Shown here: in pieces, positions 52,773 through 61,514 of the stretch | How the letters are laid out: each line of letters opens with the position of its first letter | Numbering within the stretch: position 1 is the first letter of the stretch | Origin: an uncultured Prevotellaceae bacterium | GTDB taxonomy: Bacteria; Bacteroidota; Bacteroidia; Bacteroidales; Bacteroidaceae | Direction: 5' to 3' | Length of the DNA: 64,000 nucleotides | NCBI GenBank assembly: GCA_902781315.1 | Contig: CACZIT010000016.1 | Location: 1 to 64,000 of the forward strand | Translations under genes and position numbers: made by a program | Notes under the pieces: generated by a model | What the model saw: the letters and a program-made list of their open reading frames with translations, nothing else | Databases searched by the model: none | What the model was told of the DNA's origin: nothing

Positions 52773-53495
52773 ATGGAAGCAAAAGCAATTTATCTGGACG
52801 AAGTAGATTCAACTAATCGGTATCTGCTTGAGTATCAGCCTGCAGAAGGCGATGATGCAACCATTTGTGTGGCCGATTTCCAAACAGCTGGTCGCGGTTG
52901 CGGCTCTAACTCGTGGGAGTCTGAACGAGGCAAAAATCTGCTTTTTTCCCTGCTTATCCATCCCACCGACATAGAAGCTCGCGAGCAGTTCCACATCTCT
53001 ATGGCCATCTCGCTGGCCATCTGCGACGCCATGCAATCGTATGGCATGAAGGACGTCAGCGTGAAATGGCCTAACGACATCTACTGGAAAGACAAGAAAC
53101 TATGCGGCATCCTCATTGAGAACCGGCTGAGCGGTACTTTCATTCGTGACAGCATTATTGGCATCGGCCTCAATGTCAACCAGGATGTTTTCCTGAGCGA
53201 TGCGCCCAACCCTGTTTCTATGCGCCAGATTTTGGGACGCGAGTTCAATCGTGACGAGGTGTTGCGCCGCATTTTAGCCAAGTTGAACGTATGCCGTTGC
53301 ATGGTCGACTTCACTTATATGCGCTATAACGCCATGCTCTATCGGCGCGGAAAAGGATTCTTCACCTTCCACGATGCCTCGGGCGACTTCATGGCCGAGA
53401 TATTGGAAACCGACAGGTCTGGCCTTCTCATGCTGAGGAAGCAGGGTGGGGAAGTGCAGTCGTATGCGTTCAAGGAAGTACAATTCATCATCTGA
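52773..53495 (+). CDS. birA: biotin--[acetyl-CoA-carboxylase] ligase
   Basis: Biotin protein ligase that joins biotin through biotinyl-AMP to carboxylase subunits. It has 240 residues with no N-terminal helix-turn-helix, so it is not a biotin-responsive repressor. Visible blocks: the biotinyl-AMP loop QTAGRGCGSNSWESERGKNL (GRGC in place of the usual GRGR), VKWPNDIYWKDKKLCGILIE with the conserved Lys, and GIGLNVNQD. It lies between yraN and pyrH on the same strand. Confidence 0.94.
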   Translation: MEAKAIYLDEVDSTNRYLLEYQPAEGDDATICVADFQTAGRGCGSNSWESERGKNLLFSLLIHPTDIEAREQFHISMAISLAICDAMQSYGMKDVSVKWPNDIYWKDKKLCGILIENRLSGTFIRDSIIGIGLNVNQDVFLSDAPNPVSMRQILGREFNRDEVLRRILAKLNVCRCMVDFTYMRYNAMLYRRGKGFFTFHDASGDFMAEILETDRSGLLMLRKQGGEVQSYAFKEVQFII

Positions 53496-53522
53496 ACATC
53501 ATTCATTAATAACTATCGTAAT

Positions 53523-54233
53523 ATGGCAAGATTTAACAGAATTCTTTTGAAGTTGAGCGGCGAAAGCCTCGCTGCCGGAACAGGTTTCGGCATTGACACC
53601 CAGCGACTCACTGAGTATGCAGCCCAGATTAAGGAAATCCATGAGATGGGAGTGCAGATTGGCATCGTCATTGGCGGTGGAAACATCTTCCGCGGATTGA
53701 GCGGAGCCAAAAAGGGCTTCGATCGCGTGAAGGGCGACCAAATGGGAATGATGGCTACAGTCATCAATTCGTTGGCCCTTTCCTCAGCCCTCGATGCTGC
53801 AGGAGTGGCCAACCAAGTCTTTACGGCCATCCGTATGGAACCTGTGGGCGAGTTCTACACGAAGTGGCGCGCCATCGAGGCTATGAAGGCTGGCAAAGTA
53901 TGCATTTTCTCTGCCGGTACTGGTTCGCCTTATTTCACCACCGATACGGGTTCGTCGCTCCGCGGTGTAGAAATTGAAGCCGACGTAATGTTAAAAGGTA
54001 CGCGCGTGGATGGCGTCTATACTGCCGACCCAGAAAAGGATCCCACAGCAACGAAGTTCACCGACATCACCTATGCCGAGGTGTTGGCCCGCAATCTGAA
54101 GGTGATGGACTTGTCCGCTATCTGCATGTGCCAGGACAACAACCTGCCCATCTATGTCTTCAACATGGATGTCGTAGGCAACCTGAAGCGCGTCATGGAA
54201 GGCGAGGAGATTGGAACGCTTGTCCATGCCTGA
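53523..54233 (+). CDS. pyrH: UMP kinase
   Basis: A bacterial UMP kinase of the amino-acid-kinase fold, 236 residues. It opens with RILLKLSGESLA and continues with IGIVIGGGNIFRG. The UMP/ATP sites are seen as FSAGTGSPYFTTDT and GVYTADPEKDPTATKF. It is the last plus-strand gene before the second dyad array and the nifJ terminator. Confidence 0.96.
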   Translation: MARFNRILLKLSGESLAAGTGFGIDTQRLTEYAAQIKEIHEMGVQIGIVIGGGNIFRGLSGAKKGFDRVKGDQMGMMATVINSLALSSALDAAGVANQVFTAIRMEPVGEFYTKWRAIEAMKAGKVCIFSAGTGSPYFTTDTGSSLRGVEIEADVMLKGTRVDGVYTADPEKDPTATKFTDITYAEVLARNLKVMDLSAICMCQDNNLPIYVFNMDVVGNLKRVMEGEEIGTLVHA

Positions 54234-54313
54234 TCATCTTTTCGTCCGTTTACCTACATTCTGACAGTGTTGAAGACTGTTGCTGAGAATGTAACCGTTT
54301 GCTTTAGACTTAT

Positions 54314-54482
54314 TACCAGGCTTTGGTTATCATATTACCAGAGCCTGGTAATATTTTTACCACGCCCTGGTACATCGTGTACCAAGCCCTAGTACATCGT
54401 GTACCAAGCCCTGGTACATCGTTTACTAAGCCCTTGTACATCGTTTACCAAGCCTTGGTACATCGTTTACCACGCGCTGGTA
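54314..54482. repeat. 22-bp periodic dyad array, locus 2 (8 units)
   Basis: Eight 15-bp cores of TACCA-N5-TGGTA type start at 54314, 54336, 54358, 54380, 54402, 54424, 54446 and 54468, exactly 22 bp apart. Cores 2, 3, 5, 7 and 8 have perfect arms. Cores 1, 4 and 6 carry one or two arm changes (6 reads TACTA...TTGTA). The middle is most often AGCCC or a relative. Spacers are 7 bp, and from unit 3 on mostly CATCGTG or CATCGTT. An out-of-phase half site TGGTA follows at 54489. The array fills most of the 344-bp gap between convergent pyrH and nifJ; the rest is the nifJ terminator. The core is shared with locus 1 at 13890-14015. Confidence 0.96.
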
Positions 54483-54520
54483 AAAATCTGGTAATGCAGT
54501 TCTGTTCCTGCTGGAAGCAT

Positions 54521-54559
54521 AAAAAAGAGGTGAAACCCTTGCGGTCCCACCTCTTTTTA
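54521..54559. terminator. terminator between pyrH and nifJ
   Basis: AAAAAAGAGGTG and CACCTCTTTTT form a strong stem with inner GGG/CCC pairing near the TTGC loop. It has A- and T-rich flanks on both sides. It lies 18 bases past the nifJ stop on the minus strand. Confidence 0.85.
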
Positions 54560-54577
54560 TTATTCATAAACTGTTGT

Positions 54578-57500
54578 TTACTCGTTGCTCCAGTCCTCGG
54601 CTGCCTTACGCACGTAGCTCTGATAGCGGAGCTTAGCCATGCGCTCAGCCTCGGCAAAGAGCTCGTCGGCCTCGTTGGGATAAGCCTTCTGAACCGACAG
54701 GTAGCGCACCTCACCCAGCAGGAAGTCGCGGAACTTCTCCCACTGCGGAGCCTTCGAGTCGAGGGTGAAGGGATTCTTACCCTCCTCTGCCAGCTGCGGG
54801 TTGTAGCGCCACAGGTGCCAGTAGCCGCACTCAACGGCCTTGGCCTCCTCAGCCTGGCTCTTACCCATGCCGCCCTTGGCCTTCAGGCCGTGGTTGATAC
54901 AGGGTGCGTAGGCGATGACGAGCGACGGTCCGGGATAAGCCTCTGCCTCGCGGATAGCCTTCAGACATTGAGCGTTATCGGCGCCCATAGCCACCTGAGC
55001 TACATAGACGTAGCCGTAGGCTGTAGCAATCATACCGAGGTCCTTCTTGCGGATGCGCTTACCTTGAGCGGCAAACTGAGCGATAGCGCCCAGAGGAGTA
55101 GCCTTCGACGACTGACCACCGGTGTTGGAGTAAACCTCGGTGTCGAGCACGAGCAGGTTTACATCCTCGCCAGAAGCAATCACGTGGTCGAGACCACCGT
55201 AGCCGATGTCGTAGGAGGCACCGTCACCACCGATGATCCATTGTGAACGCTTCACGAGATAGTGGTCGAGTGTCTTCAGCTCCTCGCAGAACGGGCAGCC
55301 AGCCTCAGCACCAGCGGCGATGAGCGGCTTCAGAACGGCGGCCAGACGCTTCGTCTCCTCAGCATCCTCCTTCTTCTCAATCCACTCGGCGGCGGCAGCC
55401 TTGAACTCCTCAGGAGCATTCTCGCTAGCCTGCTGGAGCAGCAGCACGACGCGCTCCTTCATTTTCTTGTTACCAAGCACCATACCCATACCGAACTCGC
55501 AGAAGTCCTCGAACAGAGAGTTGTCGAAGGCAGGACCCTGACCCTTGGCGTTCTTCGTGTAAGGTGTGGAGGGGATAGAAGCAGAGTAGATTGACGAGCA
55601 ACCCGTAGCGTTGGCAATCATCTCGCGGTCGCCGAACAGCTGGCTGACGAGCTTCACATAAGGAGTCTCACCACAACCCGAGCAAGCGCCCGAGAACTCG
55701 AAGAGCGGAGTAGCGAACTGCGAGTTCTTCACATTCGACTTGATGTCGACGAGATCCTGCTTGCTGGGAACCTTCACGAGCTTGTCCCAGTTCTCGGCTT
55801 CCTTCTTCATATCCTCTGCATCGGGGTTGAAGGGCACCATCTTCAGGGCCTTGCCCAGCTTCGGATTGCCCGGACATACATCGGCGCAGTTGCCGCAGCC
55901 CAGACAGTCGAGTACGGAAGTCTCGATGCGGAAGTGCATACCCTTCATAGCGGCGGGAGCCTTCATCTCGATGGTGTCGAGACCGTCGAAGGCGGCGAGC
56001 TCATCGTTGGTCAGTACGAACGGACGGATGGCAGCGTGCGGGCAAACGAAGGCACACTTGTTACACTGGATACAGTTCTCAGAATTCCAAACGGGAACGA
56101 ATGCCTCCACACCACGCTTCTCGTAGGCGGCGGTACCGTTCTGCCACGAGCCATCGACGGTGTCGTGCTTCACGAAGTCGCTGACCTTCAGCAGGTCGCC
56201 GGCCTGAGCGTTGATAGGACGAACGAGTTCCTTCACGAATGCGGGAGCCTCGTCAGCCTTCTCGGCATCGTCGGGCAGGTTAGCCCATGCGGGATCAACC
56301 ACCAGCTGCTTGTACTCGTCACCACGGTCGACGGCAGCATAGTTCATGTTCACAACGTCCTCACCCTTCTTGCCATACGACTTCACGATGAACTTCTTCA
56401 TCTGCTCGACGGCCAGCTCCACAGGAATCACACCCGTGATGCGGAAGAATGCCGACTGCAGGATGGTGTTCGTGCGGTTGCCGAGACCAATCTCCTGGGC
56501 AATCTTCGTAGCGTTGATGGTGTAGACGGTGATGTTGTTCTTGGCGAAATAGCGCTTCACCTTGTTAGGCATGAAGTTCACGAGCTCCTCGCCTTCGAAG
56601 ATGGTGTTCAGCAGGAACGTACCATTCTTCTGCAGACCACGTGTCACATCATACATGTGCAGGTAAGCCTGAACGTGGCAAGCCACGAAGTTAGGTGTGG
56701 TCACCAGATAGGTAGAGCGGATGGGCGTGTCGCCGAAACGCAGGTGCGAGCAGGTGAAACCACCCGACTTCTTCGAGTCGTAGGAGAAATAAGCCTGGCA
56801 ATACTTGTTGGTGGAGTCGCCGATGATCTTCACAGAGTTCTTGTTGGCACCAACGGTACCATCGGCACCAAGACCGTAGAACTTAGCCTGGAACATGCCC
56901 TCGCCACCGAGTGCCATCTCTTCAACCTCAGGCAGAGAGGTGAACGTCACGTCGTCGACGATACCCACGGTGAAGTGGTTCTTAGGCTCGGGAAGAGCAA
57001 GGTTGTTGAACACGGCGATGATCTTGGCAGGCGTGGTGTCGCTTGAACCAAGGCCATAGCGTCCACCCACGATGAGCGGCTTGTTCTCTACATCGTAGAA
57101 AGCACTCTTCACGTCGAGGTACAGAGGCTCACCCTCGGCACCCGGCTCCTTCGTGCGGTCGAGCACGGCGATGCGCTTCACGGTCTTGGGAACAGCAGCC
57201 AGCAGGTGCTTCACAGAGAACGGACGATAGAGGTGGACAGCCACCATACCAACCTTCTCACCCTGAGCTACGAGGTAGTCGATAGCCTCGCGGGCAGCCT
57301 CGGTGGCCGAACCCATGAGGATGATGATGCGCTCGGCATCCTCGGCTCCGTAGTAGTCGAAGAGGTGATACTCACGGCCGGTGATTTCGCTCACCTTCTG
57401 CATGTAGTACTCCACAACCTCAGGCACCTTGTCGTAGGCAGCGTTGCAAGCCTCACGATGTGTGAAGAAGGTCTCGGGGTTCTCAGCAGTACCGCGAGTC

Positions 57501-58171
57501 ATCGGGCGCTCAGGTGAAAGAGCGCGGTCGCGGAAGCGCTTCACGTCGGCGGGATCGACGAGCTTAGCCACTTCTTCCTGCTCCATGACCTCAATCTTGT
57601 GATACTCGTGAGAGGTGCGGAAACCGTCGAAGAAGTTGACGAACGGAATCTGCGTCTTCAGCGTAGCGAGGTGAGGCACAGCGGTGAGGTCCATCACTTC
57701 CTGCACACTACCAGAGCAGAACATAGCGAAACCAGTCTGGCGGCAAGCCATCACATCCTGATGGTCGCCGAAGATGCAGAGCGAGTGGCTGGCCAGCGTA
57801 CGAGCCGATACGTCGAAGACGCAAGGCAGCATCTCACCGGCAATCTTGTACATGTTGGGAATCATGAGCAGCAAGCCCTGCGAAGCGGTGAACGTCGTGG
57901 TGAGCGCACCAGCCTGCAGCGAGCCGTGAAGAGCACCTGCGGCACCACCTTCCGACTGCATCTCCTGCACAGAGACATTCTGTCCCCAGAGGTTCTTGCG
58001 GCCGCGGGCAGCCCATTCGTCAACATGCTCCGCCATAGGCGAAGACGGAGTGATGGGGTAGATAGCAGCTACCTCCGAGAACATATAGCTCACGTGAGCC
58101 GCAGCCTCGTTACCATGTTTTGTATAATGATTTAGTGTAAATATATCTAGTAGAGACATCCAAATAACCAT
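54578..58171 (-). CDS. nifJ: pyruvate:ferredoxin (flavodoxin) oxidoreductase, altered N-terminus
   Basis: PFOR splits pyruvate with CoA to acetyl-CoA, CO2 and reduced ferredoxin. It has 1197 residues. The pyrimidine TPP domain holds SEVAAIYPITPSSPMAEH. Two [4Fe-4S] sites are CIQCNKCAFVCPHAAIRP and CLGCGNCADVCPGNP. The proximal cluster and TPP-binding part hold CSGCGETPYVKL, NATGCSSIYS and GGDGASYDIGYGG. The family normally starts with a short peptide ending CDGN or TDGN before AAAHVSY. Here GNEAAAHVSY is preceded by MVIWMSLLDIFTLNHYTKH, which is unrelated. The start codon lies inside the 3' end of the ATPase gene (25-bp overlap). ATG 58159 is an alternative start. Confidence 0.9.
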   Translation of the reverse strand: MVIWMSLLDIFTLNHYTKHGNEAAAHVSYMFSEVAAIYPITPSSPMAEHVDEWAARGRKNLWGQNVSVQEMQSEGGAAGALHGSLQAGALTTTFTASQGLLLMIPNMYKIAGEMLPCVFDVSARTLASHSLCIFGDHQDVMACRQTGFAMFCSGSVQEVMDLTAVPHLATLKTQIPFVNFFDGFRTSHEYHKIEVMEQEEVAKLVDPADVKRFRDRALSPERPMTRGTAENPETFFTHREACNAAYDKVPEVVEYYMQKVSEITGREYHLFDYYGAEDAERIIILMGSATEAAREAIDYLVAQGEKVGMVAVHLYRPFSVKHLLAAVPKTVKRIAVLDRTKEPGAEGEPLYLDVKSAFYDVENKPLIVGGRYGLGSSDTTPAKIIAVFNNLALPEPKNHFTVGIVDDVTFTSLPEVEEMALGGEGMFQAKFYGLGADGTVGANKNSVKIIGDSTNKYCQAYFSYDSKKSGGFTCSHLRFGDTPIRSTYLVTTPNFVACHVQAYLHMYDVTRGLQKNGTFLLNTIFEGEELVNFMPNKVKRYFAKNNITVYTINATKIAQEIGLGNRTNTILQSAFFRITGVIPVELAVEQMKKFIVKSYGKKGEDVVNMNYAAVDRGDEYKQLVVDPAWANLPDDAEKADEAPAFVKELVRPINAQAGDLLKVSDFVKHDTVDGSWQNGTAAYEKRGVEAFVPVWNSENCIQCNKCAFVCPHAAIRPFVLTNDELAAFDGLDTIEMKAPAAMKGMHFRIETSVLDCLGCGNCADVCPGNPKLGKALKMVPFNPDAEDMKKEAENWDKLVKVPSKQDLVDIKSNVKNSQFATPLFEFSGACSGCGETPYVKLVSQLFGDREMIANATGCSSIYSASIPSTPYTKNAKGQGPAFDNSLFEDFCEFGMGMVLGNKKMKERVVLLLQQASENAPEEFKAAAAEWIEKKEDAEETKRLAAVLKPLIAAGAEAGCPFCEELKTLDHYLVKRSQWIIGGDGASYDIGYGGLDHVIASGEDVNLLVLDTEVYSNTGGQSSKATPLGAIAQFAAQGKRIRKKDLGMIATAYGYVYVAQVAMGADNAQCLKAIREAEAYPGPSLVIAYAPCINHGLKAKGGMGKSQAEEAKAVECGYWHLWRYNPQLAEEGKNPFTLDSKAPQWEKFRDFLLGEVRYLSVQKAYPNEADELFAEAERMAKLRYQSYVRKAAEDWSNE

Positions 58172-59334
58172 AGTGGAATAAGATTGTCTTTACCCACTTC
58201 TGTATTATAGCGGGCATAATAGGTATCTGGGGAGAATCGAATCTTTTGCTCACTTTTCGCATCACAGATTCTGAACTTCAAATCTCCGTCAACGATGTAA
58301 TTGGTTTCGTGGTTTGCTTGGTTGACGATATGGTCTTTCCAAAGCGAATTGACGAAGAACGTGTCCATCGCATCTTGTTTCTCCACATGGATAGGATAGA
58401 TAGCGTAGAGCAAGTTGGAATTATGAAGCATAACTTTCGACGGCTTCTTGGGAAATTCTTCCCCCACGGGATAGATGATATTGATCAGTCGGGCATCGGC
58501 AAGATACTTGATGTAGTTCATAACAGTAGCCCGGCTGGTCTCAATGTCATTGGCCAATTGTGAGATGTTGGGAGCTTTAGGTCCCTGTTCGGCCAATTGA
58601 TAGAATAGCTTCTTGATTTTAGTGAGGTACTTCAATTCAATCTGTTTAATAAGCAAGATGTCTACCTCGGTCATCATGTTCATCGTCTTCAGTAGGTTTT
58701 CCGAATAATTACGGTGCTCCTGAAAGAAAGGATAAAAACCATGATGAATATAATCTTGAAAATACCTTGAAGGACTGGCAAAGGGGAGTATGTCTTTGAT
58801 AATGCGCTCATGGTCCTTCAAAATTTCGTTTAGCGTGTAAGGTTGAAAGTCGTTGCCGGTCTTTAGGTTCAGAAATTCCCTGAATGAGAAACCACGAAGA
58901 TTGTAGCTCTTGACAATTCCGTTCAGTTCTGGATTTTCTTCTTTCAGGCGCATAACGCTTGACCCCGTGAAGACAATCTTCAAATCAGGATAAAGGTCGT
59001 AGCATCGACGAAGCTCATGACTCCAATCGGGCTGTTTGAAGACCTGGTCGATGAGAAGCACCTTTCCGCCACGTCTGACAAATTCACCGGCAAAATCAGC
59101 AATGCCTCGATCCTGGAAATAGAAATTATTCATATTCACATAAAGGCATTGGCGGTCTTGAGTATCGAAATGCTCTTTTGCGTATTGTAGAAGGAAGGTC
59201 GTCTTACCCACACCACGCGTACCCTTGATGCCAATCATCCTGTCACGCCAATCAATCTCGTCCATCAGCCTGCGGCGGACGGGGGCATTGACGTGTTCTA
59301 CAAGATACGTATGTGTACGAAAGAATGCTTCCAT
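58147..59334 (-). CDS. AAA ATPase (DUF4143-type) with DQ Walker B
   Basis: A 395-residue ATPase of the Bacteroidota/archaeal AAA_14-DUF4143 type. Walker A is IGIKGTRGVGKTTFLL (about residues 34-49). Walker B is KVLLIDQVFKQPDW, with Gln where most relatives have Glu. Sensor 1 is IVFTGSSVMRL. The C-terminal half has a winged-helix (NISQLANDIETSRATVMNYIKYL) and a nuclease-like DUF4143 region (FRICDAKSEQKIRF). The biological role of the family is unknown. It has its own promoter, and its stop lies inside the present nifJ frame. Confidence 0.85.
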   Translation of the reverse strand: MEAFFRTHTYLVEHVNAPVRRRLMDEIDWRDRMIGIKGTRGVGKTTFLLQYAKEHFDTQDRQCLYVNMNNFYFQDRGIADFAGEFVRRGGKVLLIDQVFKQPDWSHELRRCYDLYPDLKIVFTGSSVMRLKEENPELNGIVKSYNLRGFSFREFLNLKTGNDFQPYTLNEILKDHERIIKDILPFASPSRYFQDYIHHGFYPFFQEHRNYSENLLKTMNMMTEVDILLIKQIELKYLTKIKKLFYQLAEQGPKAPNISQLANDIETSRATVMNYIKYLADARLINIIYPVGEEFPKKPSKVMLHNSNLLYAIYPIHVEKQDAMDTFFVNSLWKDHIVNQANHETNYIVDGDLKFRICDAKSEQKIRFSPDTYYARYNTEVGKDNLIPLWLFGCLY

Positions 59335-59362
59335 TCAGGTGCAAATTACATATATACTCCTG

Positions 59363-59393
59363 CAAAGGTACGACTTTTTTTCTGAATGGCAAA
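59363..59393 (-). promoter_or_regulatory. ATPase gene promoter
   Basis: On the minus strand, TACCTTTG (59363-59370) and TTTG (59390-59393) are spaced by 19 bp. The leader to ATG 59334 is about 25 nt. It is the nearest consensus promoter upstream of nifJ as well. Confidence 0.75.
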
Positions 59394-59408
59394 CTGAAAG
59401 GCAGAAAA

Positions 59409-60524
59409 TTATTGTTTTTTCAGATAGAACTGAACATATTGTTGAGCTACTTTTTGACTTTCATGGTGTTTAAGCACATATTGCCTGCTTTGTTGCTGCA
59501 GCTTGACGACGGTTTCTGAACTTGTCAGCAACTTCTCCAGTTCTTCATAAACGCTCTCATAGTTTGGCTGCACATTGACGATAGGCCTCAGGTCTGCCTC
59601 ATGCAGGATTTCATAGTTTTCAGGTTCACCGCCACCAATACAGATAATACCATGCTTCATAGCCTCCAAGGGATTCATGGAGGGAGTATAACTATATAAC
59701 TGATCCAAAATAGCATCAGCTCCGTTCATCATTTCAACATACTCATGGAATGGTACACTCTCGGCAATACGCAGTTCCACTTTTTCCGGGTATTTATTCT
59801 TGATAGCCTCTGCTGCACGAAGCATAATGTCGGTACCTTTATATTCCGACCGTTCCCTGTTGATACCTATAAAAAGCCTTAACGGCCATGTCTTCCCATG
59901 CTTTTCCATCGGAGTGGGTTCTTCACAAATGGCAGGGGCAATGTTGATGGGAAAAGGGATGAAAGTTGTTTTGTCAGGAAAATGCAGCCTGTAGCAAACA
60001 TCATATTCGTAGAGACCTGCTATAATCCCATCACAATCATTTGCAATATATTTATTGAGTATCTCTTTGTCGGTGTTCAGCCAGTCAACCCTTTCTTTAA
60101 GCGCATCCGCATTGTTCCTAAGTTCGTTGCCTATATTGAAATCGCTATATCGCAAAGGTTTATCAGTGCAACATGTCATCACCCAATAATAGTCCATTCC
60201 AAAGGCACCGAGATATATCTTTTTATTATGACGCCTGAGGTATTTGTAGATTTTAAGTATATGCGAAGCTTTCAGCTCAAGGAACATAGGATTGATCAAT
60301 TGTACCACATCATAACCTCTCAGCTTCGGCAATATTGACAAGAGTTGCATTCCATATTTCATTCCTCCCCATTTGTCGTAGGTGCGGCTCAGGTCTATAT
60401 CGCGCGGATAGTCCTTCCAAAAATCGCCATTAGACACAACGGTAACTTCATGGCCGAGTTTTCTGAAAGCCTCGGCCAGTGTCCAGTGTACGTTACTGTA
60501 TTCGCCTAAGAGAAGAATTTTCAT
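59409..60524 (-). CDS. glycosyltransferase (GT4-like)
   Basis: A 371-residue protein with two Rossmann-like halves (GT-B fold). The N-terminus MKILLLGEYSNVHWTLAEAF is a typical donor/acceptor start. The C-terminal half has a GT4-type block (DQLYSYTPSMNPLEAMKHGIICIGGGEPEN) with the conserved Glu region. It probably adds a sugar to a surface polysaccharide. The acceptor and donor are unknown. It is the last gene of a three-gene minus-strand run, nine bases from the GT2 gene upstream. Confidence 0.82.
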   Translation of the reverse strand: MKILLLGEYSNVHWTLAEAFRKLGHEVTVVSNGDFWKDYPRDIDLSRTYDKWGGMKYGMQLLSILPKLRGYDVVQLINPMFLELKASHILKIYKYLRRHNKKIYLGAFGMDYYWVMTCCTDKPLRYSDFNIGNELRNNADALKERVDWLNTDKEILNKYIANDCDGIIAGLYEYDVCYRLHFPDKTTFIPFPINIAPAICEEPTPMEKHGKTWPLRLFIGINRERSEYKGTDIMLRAAEAIKNKYPEKVELRIAESVPFHEYVEMMNGADAILDQLYSYTPSMNPLEAMKHGIICIGGGEPENYEILHEADLRPIVNVQPNYESVYEELEKLLTSSETVVKLQQQSRQYVLKHHESQKVAQQYVQFYLKKQ

Positions 60525-60533
60525 AATAAGTGT

Positions 60534-61514
60534 CTATCTGATGATTTTTGACATGATTGTTCTGGAAATTTTGTTCTTGCTCAACAAGCGGAACAAAGAA
60601 TACTTATAGGTGTAATGCTTGTCGGGCAAGGGGAATAGCGAGTGAGTTTCGAGTCTTTTCACCCGTCCGTCCAAATCTTCCTGAGATACACCTGCTTTCA
60701 TCATTTGATACAGGTAGTCCATCGTCAGTTGGGCAACACGCCTGTTCATAGCGACGCGTTCCATTTCAGGTAGAGTATCAGCCTTATGCTTCAGTTTGTA
60801 GATAATCTGCTCAGTATCATCGAGGCGCTTGGCTACATGCTCATTATCATCCACTTTGTTGACAATAGATTCTTCACGCTTCCGATAATAATAAGGAGCT
60901 GAATCAGTAGCTATCACTTTTTCGGCTTTCAGCATCAGTAGGGGAGTGAACTCTTCGTCCTCATGATAGATTCCCGGTGTGAAAGTTTGGCCTGCCAGCA
61001 GATTCTTTAGGAAAAGGTAACAGCAAGCAGAAGCATGAAGGTTGTGGGTATGCATATACGAGGCCCCTGTTGATGGAGATTCATACTTGAATGCCTTGCC
61101 AGACGGATGATCCTTGTCAGTAAAGTTGAAGAGCAACATGTCAGGATTCTCTGCACGAAGCAAATCCATGCATTGGCAATAGGGGTCGTTCAGGAGCTTG
61201 TCATCTCCATCGATAAACTGTATGTACTTTCCCTTAGCAACACGCAAGCCATTGTTCCGCGCGACGCTGATACCTTGATTTTGTTGACGCAAGTAGAACA
61301 ACACGTCCTGGAAGTCTGTCAGCTGTGCAATTACCGGAACATCGCTGCCATCGTCAACCAGTATGATTTCGTATTCGCGATGATCCAGACCAAGCGTCAG
61401 AATACTTTCGACACACTCTTTGAGCATGTCAATCGGCAAGTTGTAAGCGATGATGATAAAACTTACTAACGGCTCTTCCTGTAGAATAGATGTACCAGTT
61501 TGTTCAATCTGCAT
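60534..61514 (-). CDS. glycosyltransferase family 2
   Basis: A 326-residue GT-A glycosyltransferase. The N-terminal nucleotide-sugar domain starts EEPLVSFIIIAYNLPIDMLKECVESIL. It continues with IILVDDGSDVP, ARNNGLRVAKGKYIQFIDGDD (DxD-type metal motif) and ends with a helical basic tail. It overlaps the upstream GT2 gene by 49 bp, and no later Met would keep the fold. The substrate is unknown. Confidence 0.85.
   Translation of the reverse strand: MQIEQTGTSILQEEPLVSFIIIAYNLPIDMLKECVESILTLGLDHREYEIILVDDGSDVPVIAQLTDFQDVLFYLRQQNQGISVARNNGLRVAKGKYIQFIDGDDKLLNDPYCQCMDLLRAENPDMLLFNFTDKDHPSGKAFKYESPSTGASYMHTHNLHASACCYLFLKNLLAGQTFTPGIYHEDEEFTPLLMLKAEKVIATDSAPYYYRKREESIVNKVDDNEHVAKRLDDTEQIIYKLKHKADTLPEMERVAMNRRVAQLTMDYLYQMMKAGVSQEDLDGRVKRLETHSLFPLPDKHYTYKYSLFRLLSKNKISRTIMSKIIR

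Noticed and set aside
54314-54482. CRISPR array
   Set aside because: Spacers are only 7 bp and partly repeated, units are palindromic 15-mers, and no cas genes are present. The same holds for 13890-14015.
54323-55246. Plus-strand frame running through the 22-bp array into nifJ antisense
   Set aside because: The first part merely translates the repeat; 22 is not a multiple of 3, so no protein repeat is kept, and the rest is the shadow of nifJ.
55934-57046. 370-codon plus-strand frame opposite nifJ
   Set aside because: Antisense shadow of a strongly codon-biased gene.
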